64,000 nt of DNA from Luzula sylvatica (lineage: Eukaryota; Streptophyta; Magnoliopsida; Poales; Juncaceae). The stretch is from contig OX326960.1 of assembly GCA_946800325.1 (NCBI GenBank), forward strand, positions 58,426,855-58,490,854. Reading direction: 5' to 3'. The position numbers and the translations under genes are program-made. The notes beneath the pieces were generated by a model. The model did not search any database. It was not told the DNA's origin and worked only from the letters and a program-made list of their open reading frames with translations. Of the stretch, positions 1 to 11,769 are shown piece after piece (position 1 is the first letter of the stretch; each line of letters begins with the position of its first letter).

Positions 1-2590
1 GTTTAAGACATCTATTTTGGAAGTTTTTAGAAAAATAGGATATTTAATTTTTTTTAATGGTAATAGACTTCGCTCTTTTTTGCATTTGTGCAGATTTTTT
101 GAAAAAATAGGTATTTGCTTGTATAATCTTTTACTACGATGTTTTTTGAAGAAATCATGAAAACAGAGTATTTTGATTGTTTCTTACATGCCTTAACTTT
201 TTGCCTTCTTGCAAAAAATTTGAAAAATAGAAATTTCCTCGTGTTAGTATTCAATTATAGAGTTTTTTTGATGAAATCATTAAAATAAAGTATTTTACAC
301 GTTTCAGGCATCTATTTCCGATTTTTTAGAAAAACACGATATTTCATTTTGATTTATGGTATTACACAACATTTTTAGTAATTTTGTCATTTTTTTTATA
401 AAAATAGACATTTGGTTATGTTAGTCTTCTATTTCAATGTGTTTTTTTAGAATAATGAAAATAGAGTATTTTCCCGATTTATACATCTATTTTGGCATTT
501 TAGAAAAAGAGAACTTTTGATATTATTGGACTTCACTTTTTGTAGTTTTGTGAAACTTATGATAAAAATAGAACTTTAATATTGTTAGTCTTCAATTACA
601 AGTTTATGTTTTTTTGAGGAAAAATGAAAATAGGGTTTTTTAATTGTTTTAGACATCTATTCTGGAAGTTTTAGAAAAACATGATATTTAATTTTTTTTT
701 AACGTATTACACTTCACTTTTTGCATTTCTGAGAAATTTTTTTAAAAAAAAAATAGAGTTTTTTTGCTCGTTTTGGACATCTATTTTGGAATTTTAGAAA
801 AATAGGACTATTCAATTTTTTGAAGGTAGACTTTAGTTTTTGCAGTTTTTGGAAAGTTTTGATAAAAATAAAAGTTTGCTTATGTTAGTCTTCTATTTCG
901 AAGTTTATTTGAAGAAATCATGAAAATAGAGTATTTTTCTCGTTTTGGACATCTATTTTGGCATTTTTAGAAAAAAACTGGATATTTCATTTGTTGAAGG
1001 TATTACAATACATTTTTTACATTTTTGCGATTTGTATGAAAAATAGAAATTTTCTTGTGTTATATTATATTTCGAAGTTTATTTTTAGAAATCAAGAAAA
1101 TAGAGTATTTTTTTTTTAGACATCTATTTGACATTTTTAGAAATATAGGATTATTCAATTTTTTGAAGGTATTCGACTTCACTTTTTGCAATTTTGCGAA
1201 AGTTTTGAAAAAATAGAAATTTGCTCGTGTTAGTCTTAAATTACGGAGTTTATTTTTGTAGGAACACATGAAAATAGAGTATTTTGATTGTTTCACATAT
1301 CTATTCTGGAAGTTTTGGAAACACAAGATATTTTATCTTTTTAAGGTATTACACTTCACTTTTGCATTTTTGCGATTTGTTTGAAAAAAAATAGAAATTT
1401 GCTTGTCTTAGTCTACAATTTCGAAGTTTATTTTGAGGAAATCATGAAAATAGATTTTTTTTTTCTCATTTTAGACATCTATTTTTGCATTTTAGAAAAA
1501 TGCGACCATTAAATTTTTTGAAGGTATATTAGACTTCAATTTTTTGCTTTTTTGCGATTTTTTTGAAAAATAGAATTTGCCCGTGTTACTCTTCAATTCC
1601 AGTGTTGTTTTTAGGAAATCATGAAAATAAAGTATTTTACTCGTTTCAGACATCTATTCTGGAAGTTTTAGAAAAACATGATATTTCATTTTTTTTTAAG
1701 GTATTATTAGACTTCACTTTTAAATTTTGCGAATATTTTTGAAAAAAAAAATTAGAAATTTGCTCGTGTTCGTTTTCTTTTTTGGAGTTTGTTTTGAGGA
1801 AATCATGAAAATAAAGTAATTTTCTAGTTTCAGATATCTCTTTTGGAATTTTAGAAAAATGGCACTATTCAATTTTTTGAAGGTATACTTCACTTGTAGC
1901 AGTTTTCGAAACTTTTGAAAAAAATAGCAAATTGCTTGCGTTGGTCTTCTATTTCGAAGTTCATTTTTAGGAAATCATGAAAATAGAGTATTTTTCTCGT
2001 TTTAGACATCTATTTTGGCATTGAAGAAAAGTAGGATCATTCAACTTTTTGAAGGTATTAGATTTTACTTTTTGCAGGTTTGCGAAAGCTTTGAAAAAAA
2101 ATAGAAATTTGCTCGTGTTAGTTTTCTATTACAGAGTTTGTTTTGTTAGGAAAACATGAAAATAAAGTATTTTGCTCGTTTTAGAAATATATTTTGGAAT
2201 TTTTTTAAAAACGTGATATTTCATTTTTTAAGGTATTTACACTACATTTTTTTGCATTTTTGCAAATATTTTGGAAAAAAATAGATATTTGCTTTTGTTA
2301 GTCTTCTATTTCGAAATTTATTTTGAGGAAATCATGAAAATCGAGTATTTAGAAAAATAGGATCTTGCAATTGTTTGAAGGTATACTTCACTTTTTGTAG
2401 TTTTTCGAATTTTTTGAAAAAAAAAATAGAAATTTTGTCATGTTGGTCTTCAATTGCGGTGTTTATTTTTTAGGAAAACATGAAAATATAGTACTTTACA
2501 TGTTTCAGACATGTATTCTAGAAGTTTTTTCAAAACATGATATTTCATTTTTTTTTTAAGATACACTTCACTTTTTGCATTTTGGCGAAT
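1..2590. repeat. Tandem satellite array, monomer about 175 bp
   Basis: A block such as GACATCTATTTTGG recurs at about 6, 306, 482, 655, 775, 947, 1119, 1297, 1475, 1649, 1832 and 2005. Most spacings are 172 to 183 bp; a few are shortened or lengthened by indels. Each monomer also carries GAAATCATGAAAATAGAG, CTTCACTTTTTGCA and AAAAATAGAAATTTGC in the same order, so this is a true head-to-tail array of roughly 14 copies. The monomers are diverged. The array enters the window already in progress, so its left limit is unknown. A monomer near 175 bp is typical of plant centromeric or heterochromatic satellites; a centromeric role here is only inference. Confidence 0.9.
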
Positions 2591-2599
2591 TTTGTTTGA

Positions 2600-3550
2600 C
2601 AGAGAGAAGTGAAAACTAGAGAATTAAATCTAAAGAGAATGGCGGAGAAGTGAAAACTAGTGGGAGGAGGGGTTAGGAACTTAGGGGGGAGCAAGATCAG
2701 AGGGGGATGAGAGGGCTACGAGAGTGGAGGGGTGATGTATGCAAGGATGAGCGGAGTCTGAGAGGGTGTCAGTTAGGGGGTCTCGCACTAGGCATCATTT
2801 ATATTTCTATTACTGCGAGCTCAATTTTGCTTGGGACGTAACTATGCCATGATTTAGGGGGTTTGCCGATGAATTATTTGATGTATAGATAATCTAATAT
2901 CAAATTAACCATACACAATATACTATATGAATTATGAACAACTATATATGCCAGATAACAATATATCATACAATAAACAACAATATCTGATACACACGTT
3001 ATATTGTTTACCTAAACTATATATACGTTTAGACTAGAACATAAATATCTTTCAGACACCTTCTCGAACTTGCCTGTAGGAGCTCTCTTGCATTAGCTAG
3101 CAGGGAAGAAATGATGGAAATTGAGAAATCATCAAGTTGTTGTAGTATTTGTTGTTCTCGAGAGTCCGAGACAACAACTGGTCGTTCAGAGAACGGTGGT
3201 CCCTCCACCCTGAAAAAATCGCCACGGGTTTTGGAACCTTTCTTAGCGGTGACGAGCTTCGAGAATGTATGCAATAGATGGGCTCAGGTGGTAGTGCGAT
3301 AGAGGACCTTGAATGTGCTCTGTAGACTGTAGTCTGTAGTTCCCCGACTGTCAGATAGCTTAGGGTTCGAAAAATGGTTGATTGCGGCTAACCTAAAAAA
3401 AAAAAGAGGTCTTGTTGTAATCGGTTTTGCTGCTCCGGATTGGATTACATCGTGCTACCTTCTTTGGTGGTTTGAGGGGGTGGTTCAAGGGCGTCGAGAT
3501 GGTCGACGAGTCATAGCCACCTACCAAGAAATGGCATATTAGTTCTATAA
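2600..3550. other. Unclassified intergenic segment between satellite pieces
   Basis: Satellite similarity stops near 2590 and small satellite fragments reappear at 3557 and 3609, so this segment looks like an insertion into, or a rearrangement of, the satellite edge. It begins with a purine-rich stretch (2600-2760) and becomes AT-rich. On the minus strand 3029-3274 is an open frame of 81 codons with fairly complex composition (for example TAKKGSKTRGDFF and VEGPPFSERPVVV). It could be a fragment of a host gene exon, but I do not recognise the family and see no convincing splice sites. No function is assigned. Confidence 0.3.
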
Positions 3551-3556
3551 CTCCGA

Positions 3557-3640
3557 AACAATTAAAATACTCTATTTTCAAAAAGGGAAATGTAATACCT
3601 ACAATTTTTAAGGTATTATTACACTTCGCTTTTTGCATTC
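3557..3640. repeat. Displaced satellite fragments, one inverted
   Basis: 3557-3582 is the reverse complement of the satellite block around GAAAATAGAGTATTTTAATTG. 3609-3638 matches the block AAGGTATTATTACACTTC in direct orientation. The two pieces sit about 25 bp apart in opposite orientation, the kind of scar left by rearrangement at the edge of an array. Confidence 0.6.
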
Positions 3641-4190
3641 GTAAATCTGATGGGAAGAATTAAAAGAATCGAGTGAATTTCAGAGTTTTCGAAACCTTAC
3701 TCGTGATACCATATCAGAGTTTTTAGGAAGATTAATTGGCTAAATGTTTTCAATTAATTTAAGTTTTCTTGATTAGAAATTATTACAAAAGTCTATTTAT
3801 ACTACTAGACTTGAATAGTTAACAATGCTAAGTGCTAACTACAATTCGGTTAGTTAACCTACAATTATTCATAACAGTTAACTGACTAATATGAACTATT
3901 CACTGGATTCAATACTATGAACCTAGAAATTAAATACACAGACCATTTAAGGTACGTAACAATGCTAACTATACTAATATAATTCATATATATGCCCTAG
4001 AAAAGTTCTAATTTTCTTCATTTTTTTAAAGGCTTGTACGAAAGAACATAAATTGCTTTTATTATGTCCTGTATTAGTTGGAATCTTTATATGGCACACA
4101 AAAATATAAAGTATCAAGTGATAATCATAAAAGTAATAGTTAAAACTTCATGAAAAAAAGAACAATAGTCAATAAACCAACATTCTCCTT
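3641..4190. other. Intergenic, nothing recognised
   Basis: AT-rich sequence without a credible ORF, repeat boundary or RNA gene that I can see. Confidence 0.5.
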
Positions 4191-4193
4191 ACC

Positions 4194-4925
4194 TTCATAC
4201 GGTGTTCTAAATATCACTGATATGGACCGGTATGTCGGTTTCATATTTCTAATCAGTGTCCCTCCGTTACGATATGGTCCGTATCGGTTGAGTAAATCGG
4301 TCAACCGATACACGGACCGATATGGGCCGATATTTGACCGGTTTGAACCGGTTTGAATTTAAAACATAATATATTTTGAAAATTATTTTGGGCTGGCCCA
4401 AAATTTTATTAATATTTTTGGCCCAATTATTTCCATCTCTTCATTTCTTTCTCTGATATAGCGTGAGAGAGAGAAAGTATTTTTTTTTTCTTCTTGTAAC
4501 TTAAGACTTCTACGACAAAGAAACCCACATCAATTAGGTTTTGGCCTCAAGCCTCGTTCTTTCTTCTTGGACCGGTTAGACTTTCATTGGAGGCATCCGC
4601 ATTTACACCGATGGTTAATGAACACGATTTTGTGGTTTAGTTTATTGTATTATTTATAAATTTTATGTTATAATTTTAAATGTATCTTTAGTTTAACTTG
4701 AAATTTATGTTGTATTATTGAATTTTGAATATTAATCATGTAAAATTTTAATTAGTTAAAAAATTTAATATAAATTAATGTTATAATAATCAATTTAATA
4801 TATTAATATTAAAAAGTACATAACCGATATACCACTGATATTTTTCACTTTGAATCCGTTATGTCGGTTATATTTCTTATCTGTAAGCGATATGCGATAT
4901 CTGTAATGTTGCATTCATATATACC
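4194..4925. repeat. Dispersed repeat with CCGATA/TATCGG-rich ends (possible hAT-like MITE)
   Basis: The left part (4194-4360) is dense in CGGTATCGG-like words and their complements (ACCGATAC, GGACCGATATGG). Similar words return at 4818-4905 (ACCGATATACC, GTCGGTTATA). The AT-rich middle is unrelated. Both ends carry ATATC/GATAT words in opposite orientation, and TTCATA flanks both sides. This suggests an old short inverted-repeat transposon, but the ends are too degraded to fix. Confidence 0.35.
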
Positions 4926-5499
4926 TTTTCTACGGATTATAGTTATACGAAGACCAAAATAATTAATGCAGAGTTTTCTTCATGATGATATGGATGATAA
5001 GCATCACATCATAATACCATCCAAGAAAAATCTGCAGGTATTGCATATTGCAACGGTCTCGAGGAGATCGAAGAAAAAGAAAAAGAAAGATACCATTACC
5101 ATATTGCAGTAACTAAGAGGAGGATCATCAAGTGATGAAATTAAAGCTGTAACATAAAAACTTTCTGAAAAAGGATGCTCGCAAAAGAATTATAAGCATG
5201 CACTGCCAAAAGGATTTCTTGTTCATGCACCCCCTTTCTTTCTCTCTCTCTCCCCATCTCTCTCTCTCTCTTAAAGCTGCTTCAATTGAATTAATCATCG
5301 AGGTCAACAAAAATGTAAAGGAAAACTCATATTGCATAAAGAAAAGAAAGATATAAATATCTCATCTGGTAACTCCTTGTTATTAGTAAACCCAATTTTT
5401 TACTATATATCCATTGACACTGAAGATATACAGATAGATATGCTTTTTTAAAAGAAGAAAATGAGTACAATCAAATTGCAGCTTTCATATATAATAATA
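4926..5499. other. Intergenic with CT-rich tracts
   Basis: AT-rich sequence with a CT-rich microsatellite at about 5236-5272. No gene seen. Confidence 0.5.
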
Positions 5500-5766
5500 G
5501 GACAAATATACTTTTTCCCCTCATTTTCCCCACAATTCCCCAACACTAATTAATTTCATAATTAGCAAAATGAATTAACAATTAATACATAGTTACTAAA
5601 AATTTAATATGGAATTAAGGTCCATACTAATTAATGATTAATTCTAAATATTTAAAAATAGATAATTAGGAATTAATCATTAATCCAAAGCATTAATTAT
5701 GGGATTAATCATGAATTACTATTGTGGGAGAATTGTGGGGGAATTTGAGGGGCATAATATATGGTC
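5500..5766. mobile_element. MITE, Mutator-like, copy 1
   Basis: The first 60 bases and the reverse complement of the last 60 bases share the order ATATACT, CCCCTCA, CCCCACAATTC, TAATTCAT and ATTA. This gives long imperfect terminal inverted repeats and a length near 267 bp. ATAATAATA lies on both sides, compatible with a 9-bp target duplication, though the target is itself low complexity. A second member of the same family is at 61494-61772, with matching interior (AAAATAGATAATTA and flanks). It has no coding capacity. Assignment to Mutator-like MITEs rests on long TIRs and the apparent 9-bp duplication. Confidence 0.65.
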
Positions 5767-5780
5767 TCATAATAATAATA

Positions 5781-6458
5781 AGAGAAAAATCTAAATTTTA
5801 CCTCTCAACTATTGGTTGATGTATTTTTTATCCCTTAACTTTTACGAGCTAATTTTTAACTCTCAACTAGCTCATATATAGTATTTCAATCCGTTAATTG
5901 ATTATGTGTTTGTTAACTTGACACATAATCATATAACATATCATATATTCTTCCACATAAGCAATGATGTCTCACGTAAATTATATATTTTGATATTCTT
6001 AAATAAATTAGATCAATATTTTGTTTGTCATAAACTCTAATATAATCAATAATACAAATATCTACTTTTAACAAGTTCAATGATCTAAAATATCCATATT
6101 TATTAATTCAAATATGTAAAACTTGACATGGCAAAATATTTTGCCACATGATATTTTGAGAATTATTATGTTTTAGAATATGTATTTGTGTTATTTAATA
6201 TTAAAGTTTATGACAATAGTATATGGATTTTTTTTTAAAATATCCAAATAAATATATTAATGTCACATCATTGCTTGTGTAGTATATCTAACATGTCATA
6301 CCTATGTGTCAAATTAACAGACATATAAGAATTTAACATCTGAAAAAACTATATATAAACCAACATAATAATTAAGTGTTAATAATGCATCATGTAAAAG
6401 TTTAAAGACAAAAATGCACCAACTCAATAGTTGGTGGGTCAAATTTAAATTTTTCTCT
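5781..6458. mobile_element. MITE with terminal inverted repeats of about 200 bp
   Basis: The left end starts AGAGAAAAATCTAAATTT and the right end, read on the opposite strand, starts AGAGAAAAATTTAAATTT. Similarity continues inward for roughly 200 bp (CTCAACTATTG, TTAACTTGACACATA, AAGCAATGATGT). The element lies immediately beside the MITE at 5500-5766 and uses the same ATAATAATA target stretch. It has no ORF. Long TIRs with a short non-coding core fit a Mutator-type foldback MITE. Confidence 0.65.
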
Positions 6459-6892
6459 GATAATAATAATAATAACAATAATAATAATAATGTATCTTAT
6501 TTTCTATTCAAACTCTCATGATCTATTGAATATAGTAACATTTAAAATCAATTAATTAGATTATCATTTTAGTTTCGATTTACATTTATCATGGAATTTT
6601 AATAAAAAATGTTATACCATATACTTACCTAATTAATATATATATAAACTAACTTGTTTAGGATATAGAGAAAATATGTCATAAACAAATTTCAACGTGG
6701 CCTGCAGGCACATTGTGCATGATTAGTCGATTTTTTAAAGCTGGGAGGCCTTGTAAATCGTGTCTGGTGTGTACCACACAAGATTTTGGTGGTGTGTACG
6801 GTGTACCACATTATACCGGTTTAAGATTTAGGGAACCTTCAGAGCCGTGATATCTTATCTCTAATGTTGTTAATTAACCATCTTAATTACCA
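6459..6892. other. Intergenic, nothing recognised
   Basis: AT-rich sequence with an (AAT)n tract at its left end. No gene or repeat boundary seen. Confidence 0.5.
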
Positions 6893-6940
<48 letters not shown>

Positions 6941-6944
6941 ACAG

Positions 6945-7010
<66 letters not shown>
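6893..7010. repeat. Compound (CA)n-(GA)n microsatellite
   Basis: A CA run from about 6893 to 6945 passes directly into a GA run to about 7010. All open frames across it are dipeptide repeats of the microsatellite and are not genes. Confidence 0.95.
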
Positions 7011-7013
<3 letters not shown>

Positions 7014-7860
7014 AGGATAAGGAGACTAGATGATGAATGAGGGTTAGGGTTAGTGAATGCACAAAAATCAGGTATACATGTGAGAGGTCTAAAATTGGAA
7101 CAGAACAACCGACAGGTCCAGCTTGAGTATTACACTCATTTGGCCTCTTCTCTTCATCACACCCCCCCTTGGCCCTTGGCCTTGCTCGTTCACAATTCAC
7201 ATCCATCATTTTCATGCCTCCAGTTCACTCCCCTCCAGTCCAATTCAGTCTGTATTCTTCTTTGGACCCACCCACCCCCACCCACACACACACACACTCA
7301 CTCACATACACCCATACACGCACACATGACATAAAAAGTATATATAATGGAAGTATATAGTAATAGCCCAATTAATAGTGGTCTGAGACTCTTGAGTCTC
7401 TATTCACTAAGGGCAACCCTGGTGCAGCTCAGCCATGATTTGCCCACAACCTCTTTGATATTTTTAGCATCTATATTTATTCACATCGCTTTCTCTCTCT
7501 CCATTTGCTATTATTCCCATTTATTCTTGGCAGGAGAAACGAATTGATATATAGTAGCTAAATATCTCCAGCTTAATATAGAATGGAGAAGATGACAACC
7601 TTCTCTTCCTTGCCAATTGGAATTAATATATGGCTGGTATGAGTTTGTCTGACAGGTAGGAAATGTATAAAGACTGGTGTCCTATCCTATATATGCGTAT
7701 TAATATAAGAGGAAAAGTATAGTGATGCAAATATTTTATATACGAGGAAATCATTGATGAGCTGAATGTATTGGGTAAAAACAATAGTACTTAACAATAA
7801 TAATACAAACTGGAGTAGAGACCATTGTCAGTAATCCATTATTAAGTATTCAACTTTAAT

Positions 7861-7921
<61 letters not shown>

Positions 7922-8419
7922 TCTGTCTAGAAGAATTTGTTGGAATAAAAGTGGATTATTAGATGTCTTCATTTTAATTTATGTGTAGTCTGGCAACCAA
8001 CCAGACCCAAAAAAGGGAGAAAAGGAATTCATATTACAGCTAGCCAACCATAAGAAAATGCCATTTCAAATACCATTTTTGCAATATCTTCTCAAAATTT
8101 TAATAGACACATGATAGTTTAACAAAAAAAACCTACACTTACTTTGCTCTATCAAAACCCTAATTTTCGGTACTTCAACTTCTACATTTCACTAACAAAT
8201 CGAACGGAACAATATCAATTCAATACTTGATAAAAGGACCCAAAAATATTTATATACTCCCATGATCAAGCCCATCAAGAAATACTGAATAAAATTTCAG
8301 AAGATAATGAAAAAACTAAATAGAAAAGAGGGAAAAAAACTCACACTCACACAAAAAAAAGAAAGAATGCATGCACACATTGTGATCTCATGCAAAACCA
8401 AATAATAAAAATCCATAAC
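7011..8419. other. Intergenic, downstream of the TCP gene
   Basis: Contains a CA-rich tract near 7281-7325 and a clean (CT)n microsatellite at 7863-7917. The right part (about 8150-8419) is the 3' flank of the minus-strand TCP gene and must contain its 3' UTR. No single polyadenylation signal stands out. Confidence 0.5.
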
Positions 8420-9544
8420 CTACGAATCACTTGTGCTCATGCTATCATGTCGATCCCCTCCAGTCGTATGTTGTTGGGACCCACCCGGACCAGTTTCCGT
8501 TCCCGTCTGAGGCCGGTACGCATTCAATGAGGCAAGGATTCCCATATGACCTTCTCCTGTACCACCCGTACCACCGCCGCCTGCTCCAAGCCCTAATTGT
8601 TGGCCTGGCAATAGTGCCATCGGAGTTGGGAAATTCATAAAATGTAGTCCACCCGGTACATTTCCTCGATACATTGCGGCCGTACCACCCATTTGAGGGA
8701 AAGTCCAAATGGACTCGCTACCCCCTCCAGACGCGACACTCACACCTTGACTATTAGGGTTTGGTACCATCCATACGGTACCGGGCATCTGGCTTTGAGT
8801 ATAACCTGCCATCTGTTGTTGAAATTGTTGCTGTTGATGTTGATGTTGTTGCTGATGTTGCTGTTGTTGCTGTTGTTGTTGTTGTAGTTCTTGTTCCCAA
8901 CGCCTTTTTCTCGCATTGACTATTTCCTCATCAGGCGATTGTTGTTGCGCGTCTATGCCAACACTACTAGAGGAATGGAAATTAAGCAACAAAGGCGAGG
9001 ACGAAGATGTTGAAGAAGATGGCCCTTCCTGCGCGAAATTCACCCCTATCACACGGTCCCAATCCGTACGAAATCTTGTAGGCGGTACGGATTGAGGAAG
9101 CCGAAAATGGTGAGACGGATTTGAAAGCGACGAACCTGAACTCCGAAGAGATATGTTTAAAGATGTGAAGTTAGCTGGAATGGTGCCGGTACCAGTTGCA
9201 GCTATAACAGCCGGTTCAGCTTGTTGCAATAACCACTCAATGGTTTCTCCATCCGTCTTGTGACCCAACTCCCTAGTTAGTTGAAATACGCGGGCAGCAC
9301 ATAGCGCAGGCATGCGGATCCTTCGTCCTCGCCCGTCTACTTTAGTGTGGCGATCCTTAGTGGAAGTCCGTTTAGGGGGAGGTTTCTTTTGTTGTGTTAA
9401 CGCATTTGACTCGGTGTCTGTTGGAGTGATAGGAGAAGAATTGGATGGAGAGGGAGATATTTCTTTCTTTTCTAAGAGTTGTAAGGGGAAGTTGGGTCGA
9501 CGAGGGGCACCGCCCATGCCAGTCGTTGGGTCGCCGGTATCCAT
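8420..9544 (-). CDS. TCP14-like: Class I TCP transcription factor, TCP14/TCP15-like
   Basis: Intact single-exon gene of 374 codons. TCP proteins bind GTGGGNCC-type promoter sites in the nucleus; TCP14 and TCP15 in Arabidopsis promote cell proliferation, gibberellin-responsive growth and germination. The TCP domain covers about residues 58-116: a basic region ([17 protein letters not shown], 63-79), then helix-loop-helix with [16 protein letters not shown] and [11 protein letters not shown]. Cys82, in the position of the redox-sensitive cysteine of class I TCPs, is present, and the class I spacing is kept. The domain is followed by the conserved [12 protein letters not shown] basic RKRRW stretch (212-216) precedes a Gln/His tract (221-244). 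C-terminal blocks WMV (258-260), IWTFP (279-283) and LHFMNF (300-305) match TCP14-type proteins as I know them. It is shorter than Arabidopsis TCP14 (489 residues). The ATG at 9544 is the natural start, since it opens the conserved N-terminus ending FPLQLL (19-24). Orthology to TCP14 rather than TCP15 is not settled. Confidence 0.95.
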   Translation of the reverse strand: MDTGDPTTGMGGAPRRPNFPLQLLEKKEISPSPSNSSPITPTDTESNALTQQKKPPPKRTSTKDRHTKVDGRGRRIRMPALCAARVFQLTRELGHKTDGETIEWLLQQAEPAVIAATGTGTIPANFTSLNISLRSSGSSLSNPSHHFRLPQSVPPTRFRTDWDRVIGVNFAQEGPSSSTSSSSPLLLNFHSSSSVGIDAQQQSPDEEIVNARKRRWEQELQQQQQQQQQHQQQHQHQQQQFQQQMAGYTQSQMPGTVWMVPNPNSQGVSVASGGGSESIWTFPQMGGTAAMYRGNVPGGLHFMNFPTPMALLPGQQLGLGAGGGGTGGTGEGHMGILASLNAYRPQTGTETGPGGSQQHTTGGDRHDSMSTSDS

Positions 9545-9850
9545 CGATTTAGTTAGGGTTTATGATTTGTAGCATGAGAAGAGGAAGAGGAGGAGTCTTC
9601 GTGTGGGGTATGGATAAGATCACAAGGGAGAGATTGGGGAATGGGAAAGGGATAGAGGGATGGAGAACTTAGTCTCACAGTGGAGGGGTGGGGTTGTAGG
9701 GCTCACAACACAACGCAAGAGAGCTTAGTTCTTTTTAGTGAGAGAGAGTGAGAAATAGGATGGACGTTTGAAGAATAGAGGCTGGAGAGAGAGAGGTTGG
9801 GGGGATCACATAGTATTTTATGGATGTTGGTAGGGCAGCCAGTTCAAATC

Positions 9851-9882
<32 letters not shown>

Positions 9883-10150
9883 CTGGAGCTTGGAAGGGGG
9901 CCAAGTGGAGGAGGGAGGTATGGTATGGGCGAGAGGACAGACTAGAGAAGGAGATTCATGAATTAAATGAGGGTGTAGAGAGAGAGAGAGAAACAGATGT
10001 GCAACTATTTAGGGGACAGACAAGGTAAGGAAATTCAATTTTATGCCTTTGGGGATCGAGAACTGACGAAGAAATACATTGACGGATCGTGAGAGAGAGG
10101 ATAAGGGAAGAAGAAAAGCTTTAAGCAGAAAATACAATGAGTGAGAATTA
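9545..10150 (-). promoter_or_regulatory. 5' flank and probable 5' UTR/promoter of the TCP gene
   Basis: On the minus strand this region is strongly CT-rich, with clean CT repeats at about 9857-9880 and 9979-9991. Long pyrimidine-rich leaders are common in plant regulatory genes. No clear TATA box was found, so the transcription start cannot be placed. The element is defined only by position and composition. Confidence 0.5.
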
Positions 10151-10401
10151 TATCGTGAGCATGGAAAGCTATGTTTTTTTAATCTCCTCTTTAGTTTATG
10201 TTTAGCAAAATTTTATCTTGACCCATAATTTACCTAAATATTTTTTATATCATGATTATTCAATGGAGGATCTTGAGCATAAATAATCAGGAGTAAAAAA
10301 AATTCTTAGCCGATAACTTTGCAGTGAATTCGGAGAGTCCAAATAGTGACGAATTTATTAAAGAATTAAGGAGCAGCGGTCCTCTAAATTAGTTATCAGT
10401 A

Positions 10402-10452
<51 letters not shown>

Positions 10453-11769
10453 AAAATTCAAATTCAAAATATTTTTTGAAATTTCTCACGGTAGTTCCTC
10501 CTAAATTATCGCTCTCAGATTGATACGGTACAAAATCCGCCACTAAATCCAAACACATACAAATGCATGGCCTTCGAAGTTTTATTATCACATGATACAC
10601 TAAAACGTATTATAATTTCGAAAATCTTGAGAGAATTGTGGCCCTTCCGTCCCGTATATAAATATGTCCTCGTGCTTAACATATTAATTAGTATATTACA
10701 CATAATTAATTAATTAATATATGAAATAATTAGAATATATTAATTCATATAATTCATATGTTAATTACCTCTCACATATTAATTACTATGTTAATTAGTA
10801 TATACACAATCTCTTTTGGTGAAATGTGGGGGGCATTGTCAATGACCTAGTTTATTAACACCTGTTTACTCTTTTCTTTTAAATTTTCTTTTCAAATCCT
10901 TTTAACCAATTTACATACTTACCTCCGAAAAATTCAAATTTAATAAAAAAAAATAACTCGAACATGCTCCATTCACTTAAATTAACCACAATCCTAATGA
11001 TCATTATCTTAGCATCTCAAAATAATATTCTCTAAAATACAAGTTGATAACATTGCAAAATAATTGTTCTTGAAGGGTGATTGCATAAAAAATATTGCAG
11101 CCATTGATTAGTCATTACTGTGGCTGGGGTAGTCACTTGGTTCAGACTCCACGTGCGGTGCTCTTTATCATTCAATCCCACACAGACACACACTTCATAT
11201 CCTCAGTCTCCCACACTTGCTATGTGTACCTGTGTTGCACATATTCAACACATAAGACGATACGACGACGCGTATCGAATAAGACGATACGGTAATTTAA
11301 TATATAATTTAGGATATGATACGATACGAATACGACGATACGAGTAAATTTGGTTTTTTGAAGTATTCGCATAACATATGTTATCACATATAACCAAGCC
11401 TTTATGGGACTATGGCAGTAAAAAGATGCACACAAACACGATGGGTTTTGACATAGAGGGTCTGGGGGGAGGGGGAAGAGACAGTGGTGGCCATCAAGGG
11501 CCCATGCCCGAGTCAAAAAATGAAAGACATATTAAATGTTATAAAGGAAAAAACGAGGGACTTGAGGAGAAAAAAATAAAAAATAAAAATGAAGGAAGAA
11601 AAGATAATGAGGTAGGCTCCACTTTCCTCTCCAGTAATCATTCTCCTGTCCTTTTTCCATTTGGCTTTCACTCTTGCTTTCTTTCTTTATTTTGTACCCC
11701 CTTTGAGACGATGGGATCTTAATTCTCATTCAGGGCCCCTCTTTTCCCTCCATGCACTCGGTCTATGAC
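10151..11769. other. Intergenic, simple repeats only
   Basis: AT-rich, with a (TA)n microsatellite at about 10411-10449. A short patch of CGATACGA words lies at about 11260-11345 and resembles the degenerate interior of a small transposon. No credible gene on either strand. Confidence 0.5.

Noticed and set aside
6883..7360. Several frames of 60 to 110 codons
   Set aside because: Dipeptide repeats of the CA/GA microsatellites.
8431..9572. Plus-strand and alternate minus frames over the TCP gene
   Set aside because: Shadows of the TCP coding sequence.
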